This document shows positions 16,563 to 25,194 of a stretch of 64,000 nucleotides of DNA, piece after piece. The DNA comes from JACKJP01 sp050249695. GTDB taxonomy: Bacteria > Pseudomonadota > Alphaproteobacteria > Rhizobiales > Tepidamorphaceae. The notes below the pieces were generated by a model. The model searched no databases, was not told the origin of the DNA, and saw only the letters and a program-made list of their open reading frames with translations. The DNA lies in assembly GCA_050249695.1 (NCBI GenBank), contig JBFWQA010000004.1:124001-188000 (forward strand), read 5' to 3'. Numbering within the stretch: the first letter of the stretch is position 1; every line of letters begins with the position of its first letter. Position numbers and translations under genes: made by a program.

Positions 16563-17896
16563 AACGCCTTGCTGTTCATCTCCCGGCGGTCATCGCCACT
16601 TTCGCGATCCTCCTGCTTGCGGTCCAGCCGTCAGCGGCGACGGAAATCCAGCGCGTCGTCAGCCCGGGCGGAATCGAAGCGTGGCTTGTGGAAGAGCACA
16701 CCGTCCCGCTGGTCGCGATGAATTTCGCCTTCGCCGGCGGCAGCAGCCAGGACCCGCGGGAAAAGCTCGGCGTCGCCAACATGACCTCGGCCCTCCTCGA
16801 CGAAGGCGCCGGCGAGATGGATGCGCAGGCCTTCCAGCGCCGCGCCGGCGAGCTGGCGCTCCGCTATGACTTCAATGCCGGGCGCGACGAGTTCTTCGGT
16901 GACATCCGGGTCGTCGAGGAAAATATCGACGAGGGTTTCGAACTCGTCCGCCTCGCCCTGACCGCGCCGCGTTTCGACGAGGATGCGGTCGAGCGGATCA
17001 GGGGTCAGATCTTGTCGTCGCTACGCGACGACCTCTCCGAACCGAACACGATCGCGGGGCGGGCCTGGATGGCAGCGATATACCCCGATCACCCCTATGG
17101 AAGACCTCAGGAAGGCACGCTCGACAGCGTGGCGGCGATCTCTCCCGCCGACCTTGCCGCCTTCGTCAAGGCAAACTTCGCTCGGGACAATTTGCACATC
17201 GCCGTCGTCGGCGCGATCGACGCGGAGCGGCTGGGCCCGCTGCTCGACCGGGTATTCGGCGATCTGCCGGAGAAAGCACAACTGACGCCGGTCGCCGATG
17301 TCGAGCCTGCCGACGCCGCGTTCGAAACGGTGATAGACACCGATATCGCCCAGACGGTCATCCAGTTCGGCGGACCGGGCATCGACCGTGACGACGACGA
17401 CTTCATGGCGGGATACGTGCTCAACCACATCCTTGGCGGGGGAACGTTCACCTCACGCCTCTACGACGAAATCCGCGAAAAGCGCGGCCTTGCCTATTCG
17501 GTCTACACGTATCTCTACCCGCTCGAACATTCAGCGCTCTATGCCGGCGGCGTGGCGACGCGCGCGGATCGTGCCGCCCAGTCGCTGTCGATCATCAGGG
17601 AGGAGATCGCGCGAATGGCAAAGGCGGGTCCGACCCAGGAGGAACTGGACAAGGCCAAGGCGTTTCTTAAAGGCTCCTATGCGCTGCGCTTCGACACCTC
17701 CAGCAAGATCGCCGGCCAGGTGCTGGGAATCCAGCTGGATGGGCTGGGAATCGACTATTTCGACCGCCGGAACGATCTGATCGACGCGGTTACGCTCGAC
17801 GATGTAAAGCGCGTTGCGGAACGTCTTTTCGGCGCCGGCGCGCCCTACGTCACCATCGTCGGCAGCAAGGCCGCGATGGCGGGATCCGGCGGCTGA
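16559..17896 (+). CDS. Exported M16 family protein lacking the zinc motif
   Basis: A 445-residue M16-fold protein with a signal peptide (residues 1-27, ...QPSAATE). At the position of HxxEH it reads ANMTSALLDEG, so it cannot bind catalytic zinc. The C-terminal half keeps the Arg/Tyr substrate-binding region (FTSRLYDEIREKRGLAYSV). It overlaps the preceding catalytic M16 gene by ATGA, indicating translational coupling and a 1:1 complex like other alpha/beta M16 pairs. A short GGGGT-GAT-ACCCC hairpin lies downstream. Confidence 0.92.
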   Translation: MKRLAVHLPAVIATFAILLLAVQPSAATEIQRVVSPGGIEAWLVEEHTVPLVAMNFAFAGGSSQDPREKLGVANMTSALLDEGAGEMDAQAFQRRAGELALRYDFNAGRDEFFGDIRVVEENIDEGFELVRLALTAPRFDEDAVERIRGQILSSLRDDLSEPNTIAGRAWMAAIYPDHPYGRPQEGTLDSVAAISPADLAAFVKANFARDNLHIAVVGAIDAERLGPLLDRVFGDLPEKAQLTPVADVEPADAAFETVIDTDIAQTVIQFGGPGIDRDDDDFMAGYVLNHILGGGTFTSRLYDEIREKRGLAYSVYTYLYPLEHSALYAGGVATRADRAAQSLSIIREEIARMAKAGPTQEELDKAKAFLKGSYALRFDTSSKIAGQVLGIQLDGLGIDYFDRRNDLIDAVTLDDVKRVAERLFGAGAPYVTIVGSKAAMAGSGG

Positions 17897-17959
17897 CGCA
17901 TCCTTTCGCGCCTTTCTCCGTTTTCCCGTCGTCGCAGGGGGCTCAAACCCATGACGGGC

Positions 17960-17979
17960 GGGGTGATACCCCTTATCCT
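17960..17979 (+). terminator. Weak candidate terminator after the M16 pair
   Basis: GGGGT (17960-17964), loop GAT and ACCCC (17968-17972) are followed by TTATCCTTT. It lies 63 bases after the second M16 stop and before pgi. The stem is short and the T-tract interrupted, so confidence is low. Confidence 0.35.
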
Positions 17980-18056
17980 TTCCTCCAGGCGTCTCCGGCT
18001 GATTCGCCCGCTTCCGGCCGACGTGAGGCGCCGCTCAAACGAGAGCGATCGAACAG

Positions 18057-19355
18057 ATGCGTCAATCTATAGAATTGTGCATGAAGGACAGGGCTTCCGG
18101 CGGGGTTTCGCCGGCGGCGCTCGAGGCCTGGCTGTCGCGCGCGCGCCCGGTGCTGGAGACGTTGCGCGAAAAGGCGCGCGGAGGCACGCTGCCGCTGCTT
18201 TCCCTGCCTTCGCGCGGCGATGATCTTCCCGCCGTCGGCGAGATGGCCAACTGGCTTGCCCGCTCTTCGCATGCGGTCTTTCTCGGCACCGGCGGCTCCA
18301 GCCTCGGCGGCCAGACGCTGGCCCAGGCGGCGGGCTGGAATATCGCCGGCGTCGTCTCCGGGGGAACCCGGCTGTCCTTCCTCGACAATCTCGATCCGGT
18401 CAGTCTCGCCGACGCGCTTGCGTCGCTGCCGCTCGCCGAGACGCGCTTCCTTGCAATCTCCAAATCCGGCGGCACCGGCGAAACGCTGATCCAGACGATT
18501 GCCGTGCTCGATGCGCTGAAGAAGGCGGGCCTCGCAGATCGCGTCGCCGAGCATGTCAGGGGGCTCAGCGAGCCGGTGAAGGGGGGCGGCGCCAACAAGC
18601 TGCGCGATCTGCTTTCCCCGTACGGCGTCTCGTTTCAGGAGCACGATACCGGCGTCGGCGGGCGGTTTTCCGCGCTGACCAATGTCGGGCTGATCCCGGC
18701 GAGCCTCGCCGGGCTTGATCCTACCCGGGTGCGGGAAGGTGCCGCCCGCGCCCTCGCGCCCGTTCTCGGCGGTGCGGCCCCCGCAGATTGCCCCGCCGCG
18801 CTCGGCGCCGCGCTTTCCATGGCGGCTGCGGACAATGGAAGGACAATCTCGGTTCTTTGGGCCTATGCCGACCGGCTCGAACGGTTCACGCGCTGGTATG
18901 TGCAACTATGGGCCGAAAGCCTCGGCAAGGGCGGCAACGGTACGACGCCGGTGGCGGCCGTCGGGCCGGTCGACCAGCACAGCCAGTTGCAGCTCTTCCT
19001 CGATGGGCCCGCCGACAAGCTGGTCACCCTGGTGATGAGCGATACGCGCGGGCAGGGTCAAGAACTGCCCGCCGATCTCGCCATTCGGGCGGGTGAAAAG
19101 GGCTTTGCCGGACGCCATGTCGGCGATTTCGTCTGGGCGCAGCAGCGGGCGACCGCCGATACGCTGGCGCGCAACGGACGCCCGGTACGCACATTCCTGC
19201 TCGACCGGATCGATGCCGCCGCCATCGGCGAGTTGCTGATGCATTTCATGCTCGAGACGATTATCGCCGCCGGGCTACTCGGCATCGATGCCTTCGACCA
19301 GCCCGCCGTGGAAGAGGGCAAGGTGCTGGCCAAGCAATATCTGGCGGAGGACTAG
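18057..19355 (+). CDS. pgi: Glucose-6-phosphate isomerase (short form)
   Basis: A 432-residue SIS-fold isomerase interconverting glucose 6-phosphate and fructose 6-phosphate. Sugar-phosphate motifs are GTGGSSLGGQT and ISKSGGTGET; the second PGI signature is seen as GNGTTPVAAVGPVDQHSQLQLFLDGP, containing the catalytic-region His. It is shorter than the enterobacterial 549-residue form but similar in length to the short PGIs found in many bacteria. The ATG at 18057 is the first in frame; an internal Met (residue 9) is an alternative. mutL starts five bases after its stop. Confidence 0.9.
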   Translation: MRQSIELCMKDRASGGVSPAALEAWLSRARPVLETLREKARGGTLPLLSLPSRGDDLPAVGEMANWLARSSHAVFLGTGGSSLGGQTLAQAAGWNIAGVVSGGTRLSFLDNLDPVSLADALASLPLAETRFLAISKSGGTGETLIQTIAVLDALKKAGLADRVAEHVRGLSEPVKGGGANKLRDLLSPYGVSFQEHDTGVGGRFSALTNVGLIPASLAGLDPTRVREGAARALAPVLGGAAPADCPAALGAALSMAAADNGRTISVLWAYADRLERFTRWYVQLWAESLGKGGNGTTPVAAVGPVDQHSQLQLFLDGPADKLVTLVMSDTRGQGQELPADLAIRAGEKGFAGRHVGDFVWAQQRATADTLARNGRPVRTFLLDRIDAAAIGELLMHFMLETIIAAGLLGIDAFDQPAVEEGKVLAKQYLAED

Positions 19356-19360
19356 GCGGG

Positions 19361-21145
19361 ATGGGCGTTCGCCGGCTGCCCGATCATGTTGTGGACCGGA
19401 TCGCCGCGGGCGAGGTGGTCGAACGACCGGCGAGCGTCGTCAAGGAACTTGTCGAAAACGCCCTGGATGCCGGCGCGCGTTCCGTCGACATCGTGTGCGA
19501 GGGAGGCGGCCAGCGTCTCATCCGGGTCGTCGACGACGGGTCCGGCATGTCCCGCGAGGATGTGGCGCTCGCCATCGAGCGTCACGCAACCTCCAAGATC
19601 GAAGGCGATAATATCGTCGATATCCGCACGCTCGGCTTTCGCGGCGAGGCACTGCCTTCGATAGGTTCGGTCGCGCGGCTGTCGATCGTGACGAGGACGG
19701 CGGACGCGGTGAACGGCTGGCGCGTCGAGGTCGATGCCGGGCGCGTCTCGCCGCCCGTCCCCGCCGCTTCCAATACCGGGACGAGGGTCGAGGTGGCCGA
19801 TCTCTTCCATGCGACGCCGGCGCGCCTGAAATTCCTGAAAAGCGAGGCGGCCGAGAACCAGGCCATCGCCGATATCGTACGCCGCCTCGCGCTCGCCCAT
19901 CCCGGCGTCGCCTTCGCGTTGACGCTTGGAGAGCGCAACCTGCTCTCGCTGCCCGCCGAAACGGGCGCACCGGAAGAAGCGCGCTATCGGCGCATCGCCG
20001 CGGTGCTCGGGAGCGACATCGAGGACAACATGCTGCCGGTCGATGCCATCCGCGAGGGGGTGGAACTGTCCGGCTTCGTTGGCCTGCCGACCTGGCACCG
20101 TGCAAATGCGCGCCAGCAATATGTGTTCGTCAATGGCCGCCCCGTTCGCGACAAGACGCTCTCCGGGGCAATTCGTGCCGGCTATATGGACGTCATGGCG
20201 AGAGACCGTCATCCGGTCGTCGCGCTCTGGCTCTCGCTGCCGCCGCGCAGCATCGACGTCAACGTGCACCCGGCAAAGACTGAAATCCGCTTCCGCGATG
20301 CCGGGCTGGTCCGCGGGCTCGTCGTCTCGGCCCTGCGCCGCGCCTTCGCCGGCAGCGGGCCTGCATCCGCCGCCAGTCACGCCGAGGCCGCGCTCGCCGC
20401 CTTCAGCGCAGGGCCTTCGCGCACCGGTTGGGGGGAACAGGCCTGGCGGCCCGGTGTCTCGACGATGGCGAGACAGGGATTTGCCGAGGCGCAACGGCCC
20501 TTTGACGAGTTTCAGGCGCCTTCCGCCTCCGCCACGCCGATCGAGACGCCCGATGAGACGCCGGCCTGGCCACTCGGCGCCGCCCGCGCGCAACTGCACG
20601 AGAACTATATCGTTGCCCAGACCGGCGACGGACTCGTGATCGTCGATCAGCACGCGGCGCACGAACGCCTTGTCTACGAACGGCTGAAGAAGGCGCTGGA
20701 GACGGGCGGTGCGGCGCGGCAGCTGTTGCTGATCCCCGAAGTGGTGGACCTGCCTCCCGGGGATGCCGACCGTCTTGTCGAGCGGGCCGGCGAACTGGCC
20801 GAACTCGGTCTCGTGCTGGAGGGCTTCGGACGGGGCTCTATCGCCGTTCGCGAGACACCGGCGCTGCTGGGCGATTTCGACGTCGCAGCCCTCGTGCGCG
20901 ATCTCGCCGAAGACATCGCGGAGATGGATTCCACCACGCGGCTTGCCGAAAGGCTGAACGCCGTCGCCTCGACGATGGCGTGCCATGGTTCGGTTCGATC
21001 GGGCCGTCGCCTCAAGCCCGACGAGATGAACGCGCTGCTCAGGGAAATGGAGACGACGCCGAATGCCGGTCAGTGCAATCACGGCCGTCCGACCTTCATC
21101 GAGCTGAAGCTCGCCGATATCGAGCGGCTGTTCGGGAGGCGCTGA
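19361..21145 (+). CDS. mutL: DNA mismatch repair protein MutL, endonuclease type
   Basis: A 594-residue MutL. The N-terminal GHKL ATPase has ELVENALDAG, DDGSGM and GFRGEALPSIGSV. A Pro/Ala-rich linker (about 340-400) leads to the C-terminal dimerisation domain, which carries the metal-binding endonuclease motif DQHA-x2-E-x4-E starting at residue 429. MutL of this type nicks DNA itself, as expected in bacteria without MutH. Start ATG 19361. It lies between pgi and a Nudix gene with gaps of only 3-5 bases, so the genes are probably cotranscribed. Confidence 0.96.
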   Translation: MGVRRLPDHVVDRIAAGEVVERPASVVKELVENALDAGARSVDIVCEGGGQRLIRVVDDGSGMSREDVALAIERHATSKIEGDNIVDIRTLGFRGEALPSIGSVARLSIVTRTADAVNGWRVEVDAGRVSPPVPAASNTGTRVEVADLFHATPARLKFLKSEAAENQAIADIVRRLALAHPGVAFALTLGERNLLSLPAETGAPEEARYRRIAAVLGSDIEDNMLPVDAIREGVELSGFVGLPTWHRANARQQYVFVNGRPVRDKTLSGAIRAGYMDVMARDRHPVVALWLSLPPRSIDVNVHPAKTEIRFRDAGLVRGLVVSALRRAFAGSGPASAASHAEAALAAFSAGPSRTGWGEQAWRPGVSTMARQGFAEAQRPFDEFQAPSASATPIETPDETPAWPLGAARAQLHENYIVAQTGDGLVIVDQHAAHERLVYERLKKALETGGAARQLLLIPEVVDLPPGDADRLVERAGELAELGLVLEGFGRGSIAVRETPALLGDFDVAALVRDLAEDIAEMDSTTRLAERLNAVASTMACHGSVRSGRRLKPDEMNALLREMETTPNAGQCNHGRPTFIELKLADIERLFGRR

Positions 21146-21148
21146 GCG

Positions 21149-21634
21149 ATGTGGCGGCAATGGCTCGGATTCGGCCGTTCCCTGCTGGAGCAGGCGGGGC
21201 TGCTGCTGCGCCGCCCTCCGCGCCTGCAGGTTGCCGCGCTCTGCCACAAGCGCACCAAGGCAGGCCTCAGGGTCCTGATCATCACCTCGCGCGGAACGGA
21301 ACGTTGGATCCTGCCGAAGGGCTGGCCGATGACCGACCGCAAGCCGCATGAGGCGGCAGCGCTCGAAGCTTATGAGGAAGCGGGCGTGAAGGGGAAGGTC
21401 GAGGCTGCTCCATATGCCAGCTACGCCGCCCGCAAGGGCGTTTCCGAGCATCTCAGCGTGCCGACGCGCGTTGTCGTCTATCTGTTGGACGCGCAGAGCG
21501 AAACCACGAAGTTTCCGGAAGCCGACGAACGCAGGAAGCGTTGGCTTGCCCCCGAGAAGGCGGCCTCGATTGTGGACGAGGACGGATTGCGGGATGTCCT
21601 GCTGCGTTTCGCGGCAGACCGGGCAAACGCATAA
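21149..21634 (+). CDS. Nudix hydrolase
   Basis: A 161-residue Nudix protein. The Nudix box is GWPMTDRKPHEAAALEAYEEAGV (about residues 57-79), with a Leu in place of the usual Arg before the E-x-x-E-E core, a form seen in diphosphoinositol-polyphosphate-like Nudix proteins. Upstream ILPKGWP is typical of that branch. The substrate is unknown. It begins three bases after mutL. Confidence 0.88.
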   Translation: MWRQWLGFGRSLLEQAGLLLRRPPRLQVAALCHKRTKAGLRVLIITSRGTERWILPKGWPMTDRKPHEAAALEAYEEAGVKGKVEAAPYASYAARKGVSEHLSVPTRVVVYLLDAQSETTKFPEADERRKRWLAPEKAASIVDEDGLRDVLLRFAADRANA

Positions 21635-21703
21635 AAACCTTGCAAAAAGATGCTGTCAGGCGCGTGACCCCTTGATTTTCCGGGCCAAGCGCGCCAACCG
21701 ATC

Positions 21704-21721
21704 ATGACAGTTTTATGACAA
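21704..21721 (-). promoter_or_regulatory. PHO box (PhoB site), reverse orientation, upstream of the phosphate transporter
   Basis: On the minus strand the site reads TTGTCAT-AAAA-CTGTCAT, matching the rhizobial PHO box CTGTCAT-N4-CTGTCAT in 13 of 14 specified positions. It ends 45 bases before the TTG start chosen for the transporter and covers the upstream ATG at 21715. The orientation is opposite to the gene, which fits repression rather than activation. Confidence 0.8.
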
Positions 21722-21765
21722 TCCGTCGGGAGGCGCGCCTCCACGGCGAGGAGAGGGAACAGGCG

Positions 21766-23274
21766 TTGGCAAAGGAAAGCAAGACCTATCGCAAACCGAC
21801 GCTCGACAAGGATCTCGACAAGTTAGGTTATATGGAGGAGGCGACGACCGTACTCGGCCGCGGCATGGTCGCGCCAGGTCTTGCATTGCTGTTTGTCGTC
21901 GTCAGCGCGTTTGTCGCCGCCGGCTACGTGACGGGGCAGTCCGGTGCGGCGGTGACCGTCGCCGCTGTCGTGATCGGCGCCTATATGGCGCTGAACATCG
22001 GCGCCAACGACGTCGCCAACAATATGGGTCCGGCTGTCGGCTCGCGCGCGCTGACCATGATGAGCGCGCTCGTCATCGCGGCGGTCTGCGAGGCGGCGGG
22101 CGCGATGATCGCGGGTGGCGACGTGGTCAAGACGATCTCCAAGGGAATCATCGATCCGGCGACCGTCAGCGAATCCCACGTTTTTATCGCCGCGATGATG
22201 GCGGCGCTCGTGTCGTCGGCGCTGTGGATCAACATCGCGACCTGGTTCGGCGCTCCGGTCTCCACGACACATGCCATCGTCGGTGGCGTGATGGGCGCGG
22301 GCATCGCCGCCGCCGGGCTTTCGGCGGTCAACTGGCCGACCATGGCCGGAATCGCGGCGAGCTGGGTTATCTCGCCGCTGATGGGCGGCGTCATCGCCGC
22401 TGCGTGCCTCGCCTTCATCAAGGTTTTCATCATTTACCGGCAGAACAAGATCGCGGCGGCCCGCCGCTGGGTGCCGGTTCTGATCGGCATCATGGCCGGC
22501 GTTTTCTCCACATACCTGGTGATCAAGGGACTGAGCAGGCTGTTGCCCCTGGGGCTGCCATCCGCATTGCTGATCGGCATCGTCGCGGGATTGCTGGCCT
22601 GGTTGGCGGCGCGGCCCGTGATCCTCAGGCAGTCGCGTGGCATGGAGAACCGCAACCAGTCGCTGCGCAAGCTGTTCGGCATTCCGCTCGTCTTCTCCGC
22701 CGCGCTCCTGTCGTTCGCCCATGGCGCGAACGATGTCGCGAACGCGGTCGGACCGCTCGCCGCCATCGTTCACACCGTTGCGCTGGGCGAAGTCGCGGCC
22801 GAGGTTTCGATTCCCTTCTGGGTGATGGCCGTCGGCGCGCTCGGCATTTCCTTCGGCCTTCTGCTGTTCGGGCCCCGTCTCATCCGTATGGTCGGCGAGC
22901 AGATCACACGTCTCAACCCGATGCGCGCCTATTGCGTCGCGCTGTCGGCAGCGGTGACGGTGATCGTCGCCTCATGGCTGGGGCTGCCGGTGAGTTCGAC
23001 CCATATCGCCGTCGGCGCCGTCTTCGGCGTCGGCTTCTTCCGCGAGTGGTATACCGACCGCTCTCAGCGGCGCATCGAATATGTCAATCGCAAGCACGGC
23101 AAGAAGGGCGGCACGACGATCCGTCCCATGCGCAATCGCGAGGAGCAGAAGCGCCGCCTGCTGGTCCGCCGCTCGCATTTCCTGACGATCATCGCCGCCT
23201 GGGTGATTACGGTGCCGGTCGCGGCGATCCTCGCCGCCGTTCTTTACCACGCACTTCGCGCCATGCTCGGCTGA
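21766..23274 (+). CDS. Inorganic phosphate transporter, Pit family
   Basis: A 502-residue low-affinity phosphate permease with about 10-12 membrane segments. The family's duplicated signature is clear: GANDVANNMGPAVGS in the N-terminal half and GANDVANAVGPLAAI in the C-terminal half. I place the start at TTG 21766 because GAGGAGAGGG lies about 8 bases before it, homologues begin just before KPTLDKDL, and the upstream ATG at 21715 is inside a PHO box. The PHO box suggests PhoB control, probably repression when phosphate is scarce. No DUF47/PhoU-like partner gene is adjacent. The stop codon abuts the rsmD stop codon of the opposite strand with no spacer. Confidence 0.93.
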   Translation: MAKESKTYRKPTLDKDLDKLGYMEEATTVLGRGMVAPGLALLFVVVSAFVAAGYVTGQSGAAVTVAAVVIGAYMALNIGANDVANNMGPAVGSRALTMMSALVIAAVCEAAGAMIAGGDVVKTISKGIIDPATVSESHVFIAAMMAALVSSALWINIATWFGAPVSTTHAIVGGVMGAGIAAAGLSAVNWPTMAGIAASWVISPLMGGVIAAACLAFIKVFIIYRQNKIAAARRWVPVLIGIMAGVFSTYLVIKGLSRLLPLGLPSALLIGIVAGLLAWLAARPVILRQSRGMENRNQSLRKLFGIPLVFSAALLSFAHGANDVANAVGPLAAIVHTVALGEVAAEVSIPFWVMAVGALGISFGLLLFGPRLIRMVGEQITRLNPMRAYCVALSAAVTVIVASWLGLPVSSTHIAVGAVFGVGFFREWYTDRSQRRIEYVNRKHGKKGGTTIRPMRNREEQKRRLLVRRSHFLTIIAAWVITVPVAAILAAVLYHALRAMLG

Positions 23275-23835
23275 TCATCCGGCCGAGTATCGCAGGAAGA
23301 GCACCTGACTGTCGCCGTAGTCGCGGCGGTCGAGAAGCGTGAAGGCGGCCGGGAGCGCGATCTCGACGCCGGCCCTTTCCTCCACCACGACGATGGCGCC
23401 TTGCGCCAGCCAGCCGCCTCTGCCGAGCTGCGCCAGTGCCTTGTCGGCGAGCTTTCTGCCATAAGGCGGATCGAGGAAGGCGAGCGTGAAGCCGCCCGAT
23501 CCGCTCGCCGGCCCGAGATGCGTCGCATCGCGTTTCGAGATGCGCGCGAGCCCCATGATGCCGGCCGCTTCCAGATTGCGTCTGACCAGCGCGCGCGCCT
23601 GCGCCGACATGTCGATGAAGAGCGCCGAGCGCGCCCCGCGCGAAAGGGACTCGACGCCGAGCGCACCGGTGCCGGCGAAGAGGTCGAGCACGCGGGCGCC
23701 GTCGGCGGGATCGTCGAAGCGGTGCGCGAGCACGTTGAACACGGCCTCGCGCAGCCGGTCGGAGCTCGGCCTGATGCTGTTGTCCGACGGCGCGTTGAGC
23801 GCCAACCCCTTAAAGCGGCCGCCGACGACGCGCAT
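23275..23835 (-). CDS. rsmD: 16S rRNA (guanine(966)-N(2))-methyltransferase
   Basis: A 186-residue SAM-dependent methyltransferase that modifies G966 of 16S rRNA. It starts MRVVGGRFKG, contains the SAM loop DLFAGTGALGVES and the catalytic DPPYG. The ATG at 23833-23835 lies inside the end of the upstream pseudouridine synthase gene (26-base overlap), and this start fits the family exactly. The gene converges on the phosphate transporter with stop codons touching. Confidence 0.95.
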   Translation of the reverse strand: MRVVGGRFKGLALNAPSDNSIRPSSDRLREAVFNVLAHRFDDPADGARVLDLFAGTGALGVESLSRGARSALFIDMSAQARALVRRNLEAAGIMGLARISKRDATHLGPASGSGGFTLAFLDPPYGRKLADKALAQLGRGGWLAQGAIVVVEERAGVEIALPAAFTLLDRRDYGDSQVLFLRYSAG

Positions 23836-24700
23836 GGGGCTTTCCGGCCGAAGGGCGGCGGTTGTCCTTTTTGGGCGGCTCCTTCGCTGCCGTGCGTTGC
23901 GGACGCGGCGGCGCGGGTGCGAGATCGGCATTGGCCGCTGCGGCGAGCTTCGTGCCGAGCTGATCGCGAAGCACCTTCGGCCGGACTTCCTCGACGCCGC
24001 CGGGCGCCAGGTCGCCAAGCTGGAACGGACCGAATGAGACGCGGATGAGCCGCGTCACGGCAAGACCGAGATGTTCAAGGATCCGCTTGACCTCGCGGTT
24101 CTTGCCTTCGCGCAGCGCCACGGTCAGCCAGGCATTCGCGCCCTGCTGGCGGTCGATCGCTGCCTCCACCGGCCCGTAGCGTATGCCGTCGATCTCGACC
24201 CCGCGCGCCAGCGCCGCGAGCGCGGCGGCATCCGGCGTGCCGTGCGCGCGCACCCGGTAACGGCGCAGCCAGCCGGTTGCCGGCAGTTCCAGCACCCGGG
24301 CAAGACCGCCATCGTTGGTGAGCAGCAGAAGTCCTTCGGTATTGATGTCGAGGCGCCCGACCGAAACGACGCGCGGCATGTCCCGGGGCAGGGCGTCGAA
24401 CACCGTCGCGCGGCCTTGGGGGTCGCGGTTGGTCGTCACCAGACCCCGCCTTTTGTGATGCAGCCACAGCCTTGTCGGCTCGCGGCTCGGCAGGGGATTG
24501 CCGTCGACCGTGACAGTGTCGTCGGCCGTCACGGTGAAAGCCGGAGTATCGAGGACTTTCCCGTTGACGCTGACGCGTCCCGCCGCGATCCAGACTTCCG
24601 CCTCCCGGCGCGAGCACAGCCCGGCGCGAGCGATCACCTTGGCGATGCGCTCGGCATTTTCATTCTCGGCCGGTGTCGGCGTGTCGGAGGTTTTCCTCAT
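23810..24700 (-). CDS. rRNA pseudouridine synthase, RsuA/RluB family
   Basis: A 296-residue protein with an N-terminal S4 RNA-binding domain (RIAKVIARAGLCSRREAEVWIAAGRV) and a pseudouridine synthase domain with catalytic Asp in GRLDINTEGLLLL. The C-terminal tail after about residue 245 is rich in Ala, Pro, Lys and Arg, a common RNA-binding extension. Most likely RluB, which modifies 23S rRNA U2605, but the RsuA/RluB/RluE split is not certain. It overlaps rsmD by 26 bases and diverges from tadA. Confidence 0.92.
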   Translation of the reverse strand: MRKTSDTPTPAENENAERIAKVIARAGLCSRREAEVWIAAGRVSVNGKVLDTPAFTVTADDTVTVDGNPLPSREPTRLWLHHKRRGLVTTNRDPQGRATVFDALPRDMPRVVSVGRLDINTEGLLLLTNDGGLARVLELPATGWLRRYRVRAHGTPDAAALAALARGVEIDGIRYGPVEAAIDRQQGANAWLTVALREGKNREVKRILEHLGLAVTRLIRVSFGPFQLGDLAPGGVEEVRPKVLRDQLGTKLAAAANADLAPAPPRPQRTAAKEPPKKDNRRPSAGKPHARRRRPL

Positions 24701-24753
24701 GCTCGGGCGGTGATAGCAGGAAGTGCGGCGCCAGACGAGGGGAACGAGAGCCG

Positions 24754-25194
24754 GTGAAGGGCTTCATGCATATAGCGCTGGAAGAAGCGAAAGCCGCGGG
24801 TGAAAGGGGCGAGGTGCCCATCGGCGCGGTGCTGGTGCGCGACGGCGGGATCATTGCCCGCGCCGGCAACAGGACCCGCGCCGATTCCGATCCGACGGCG
24901 CACGCGGAAATCGTCGTCATCCGGGAGGCGGCGCGCCTGCTGGGAAGCGAACGGCTGACCGGCTGCGATCTCTACGTCACGCTGGAGCCTTGCGCGATGT
25001 GCGCTGCGGCGATCTCCTTTGCCCGTATCCGCAGGCTCTATTACGGGGCGGCCGACCCGAAGGGCGGCGCTGTGGAGAGCGGACCGCGATTCTTCAGCCA
25101 ACCTACCTGCCACCATGCTCCCGATGTCTACGGCGCCATTGGCGAGAGGGAGGCGGCGGCATTGCTCAGGTCGTTTTTTCAAGAGCGTCGCTGA
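24754..25194 (+). CDS. tadA: tRNA-specific adenosine deaminase
   Basis: A 146-residue zinc deaminase that makes inosine at the wobble position of tRNA-Arg(ACG). Zinc motif: HAEIVVI and PCAMC; the catalytic Glu is in HAE. The GTG at 24754 (VKGFMHIALEEA) is chosen over the ATG 12 bases later because homologues begin with a short residue run before FM. An alternative start at 24766 cannot be excluded. Its 3' end overlaps the convergent patatin-like gene by 29 bases. Confidence 0.93.
   Translation: MKGFMHIALEEAKAAGERGEVPIGAVLVRDGGIIARAGNRTRADSDPTAHAEIVVIREAARLLGSERLTGCDLYVTLEPCAMCAAAISFARIRRLYYGAADPKGGAVESGPRFFSQPTCHHAPDVYGAIGEREAAALLRSFFQERR

Noticed and set aside
19352..21451. 699-codon open frame on the minus strand across mutL and the Nudix gene
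   Set aside because: Antisense to two clear genes; the protein is a low-information run of Arg, Gly and His with no motif.
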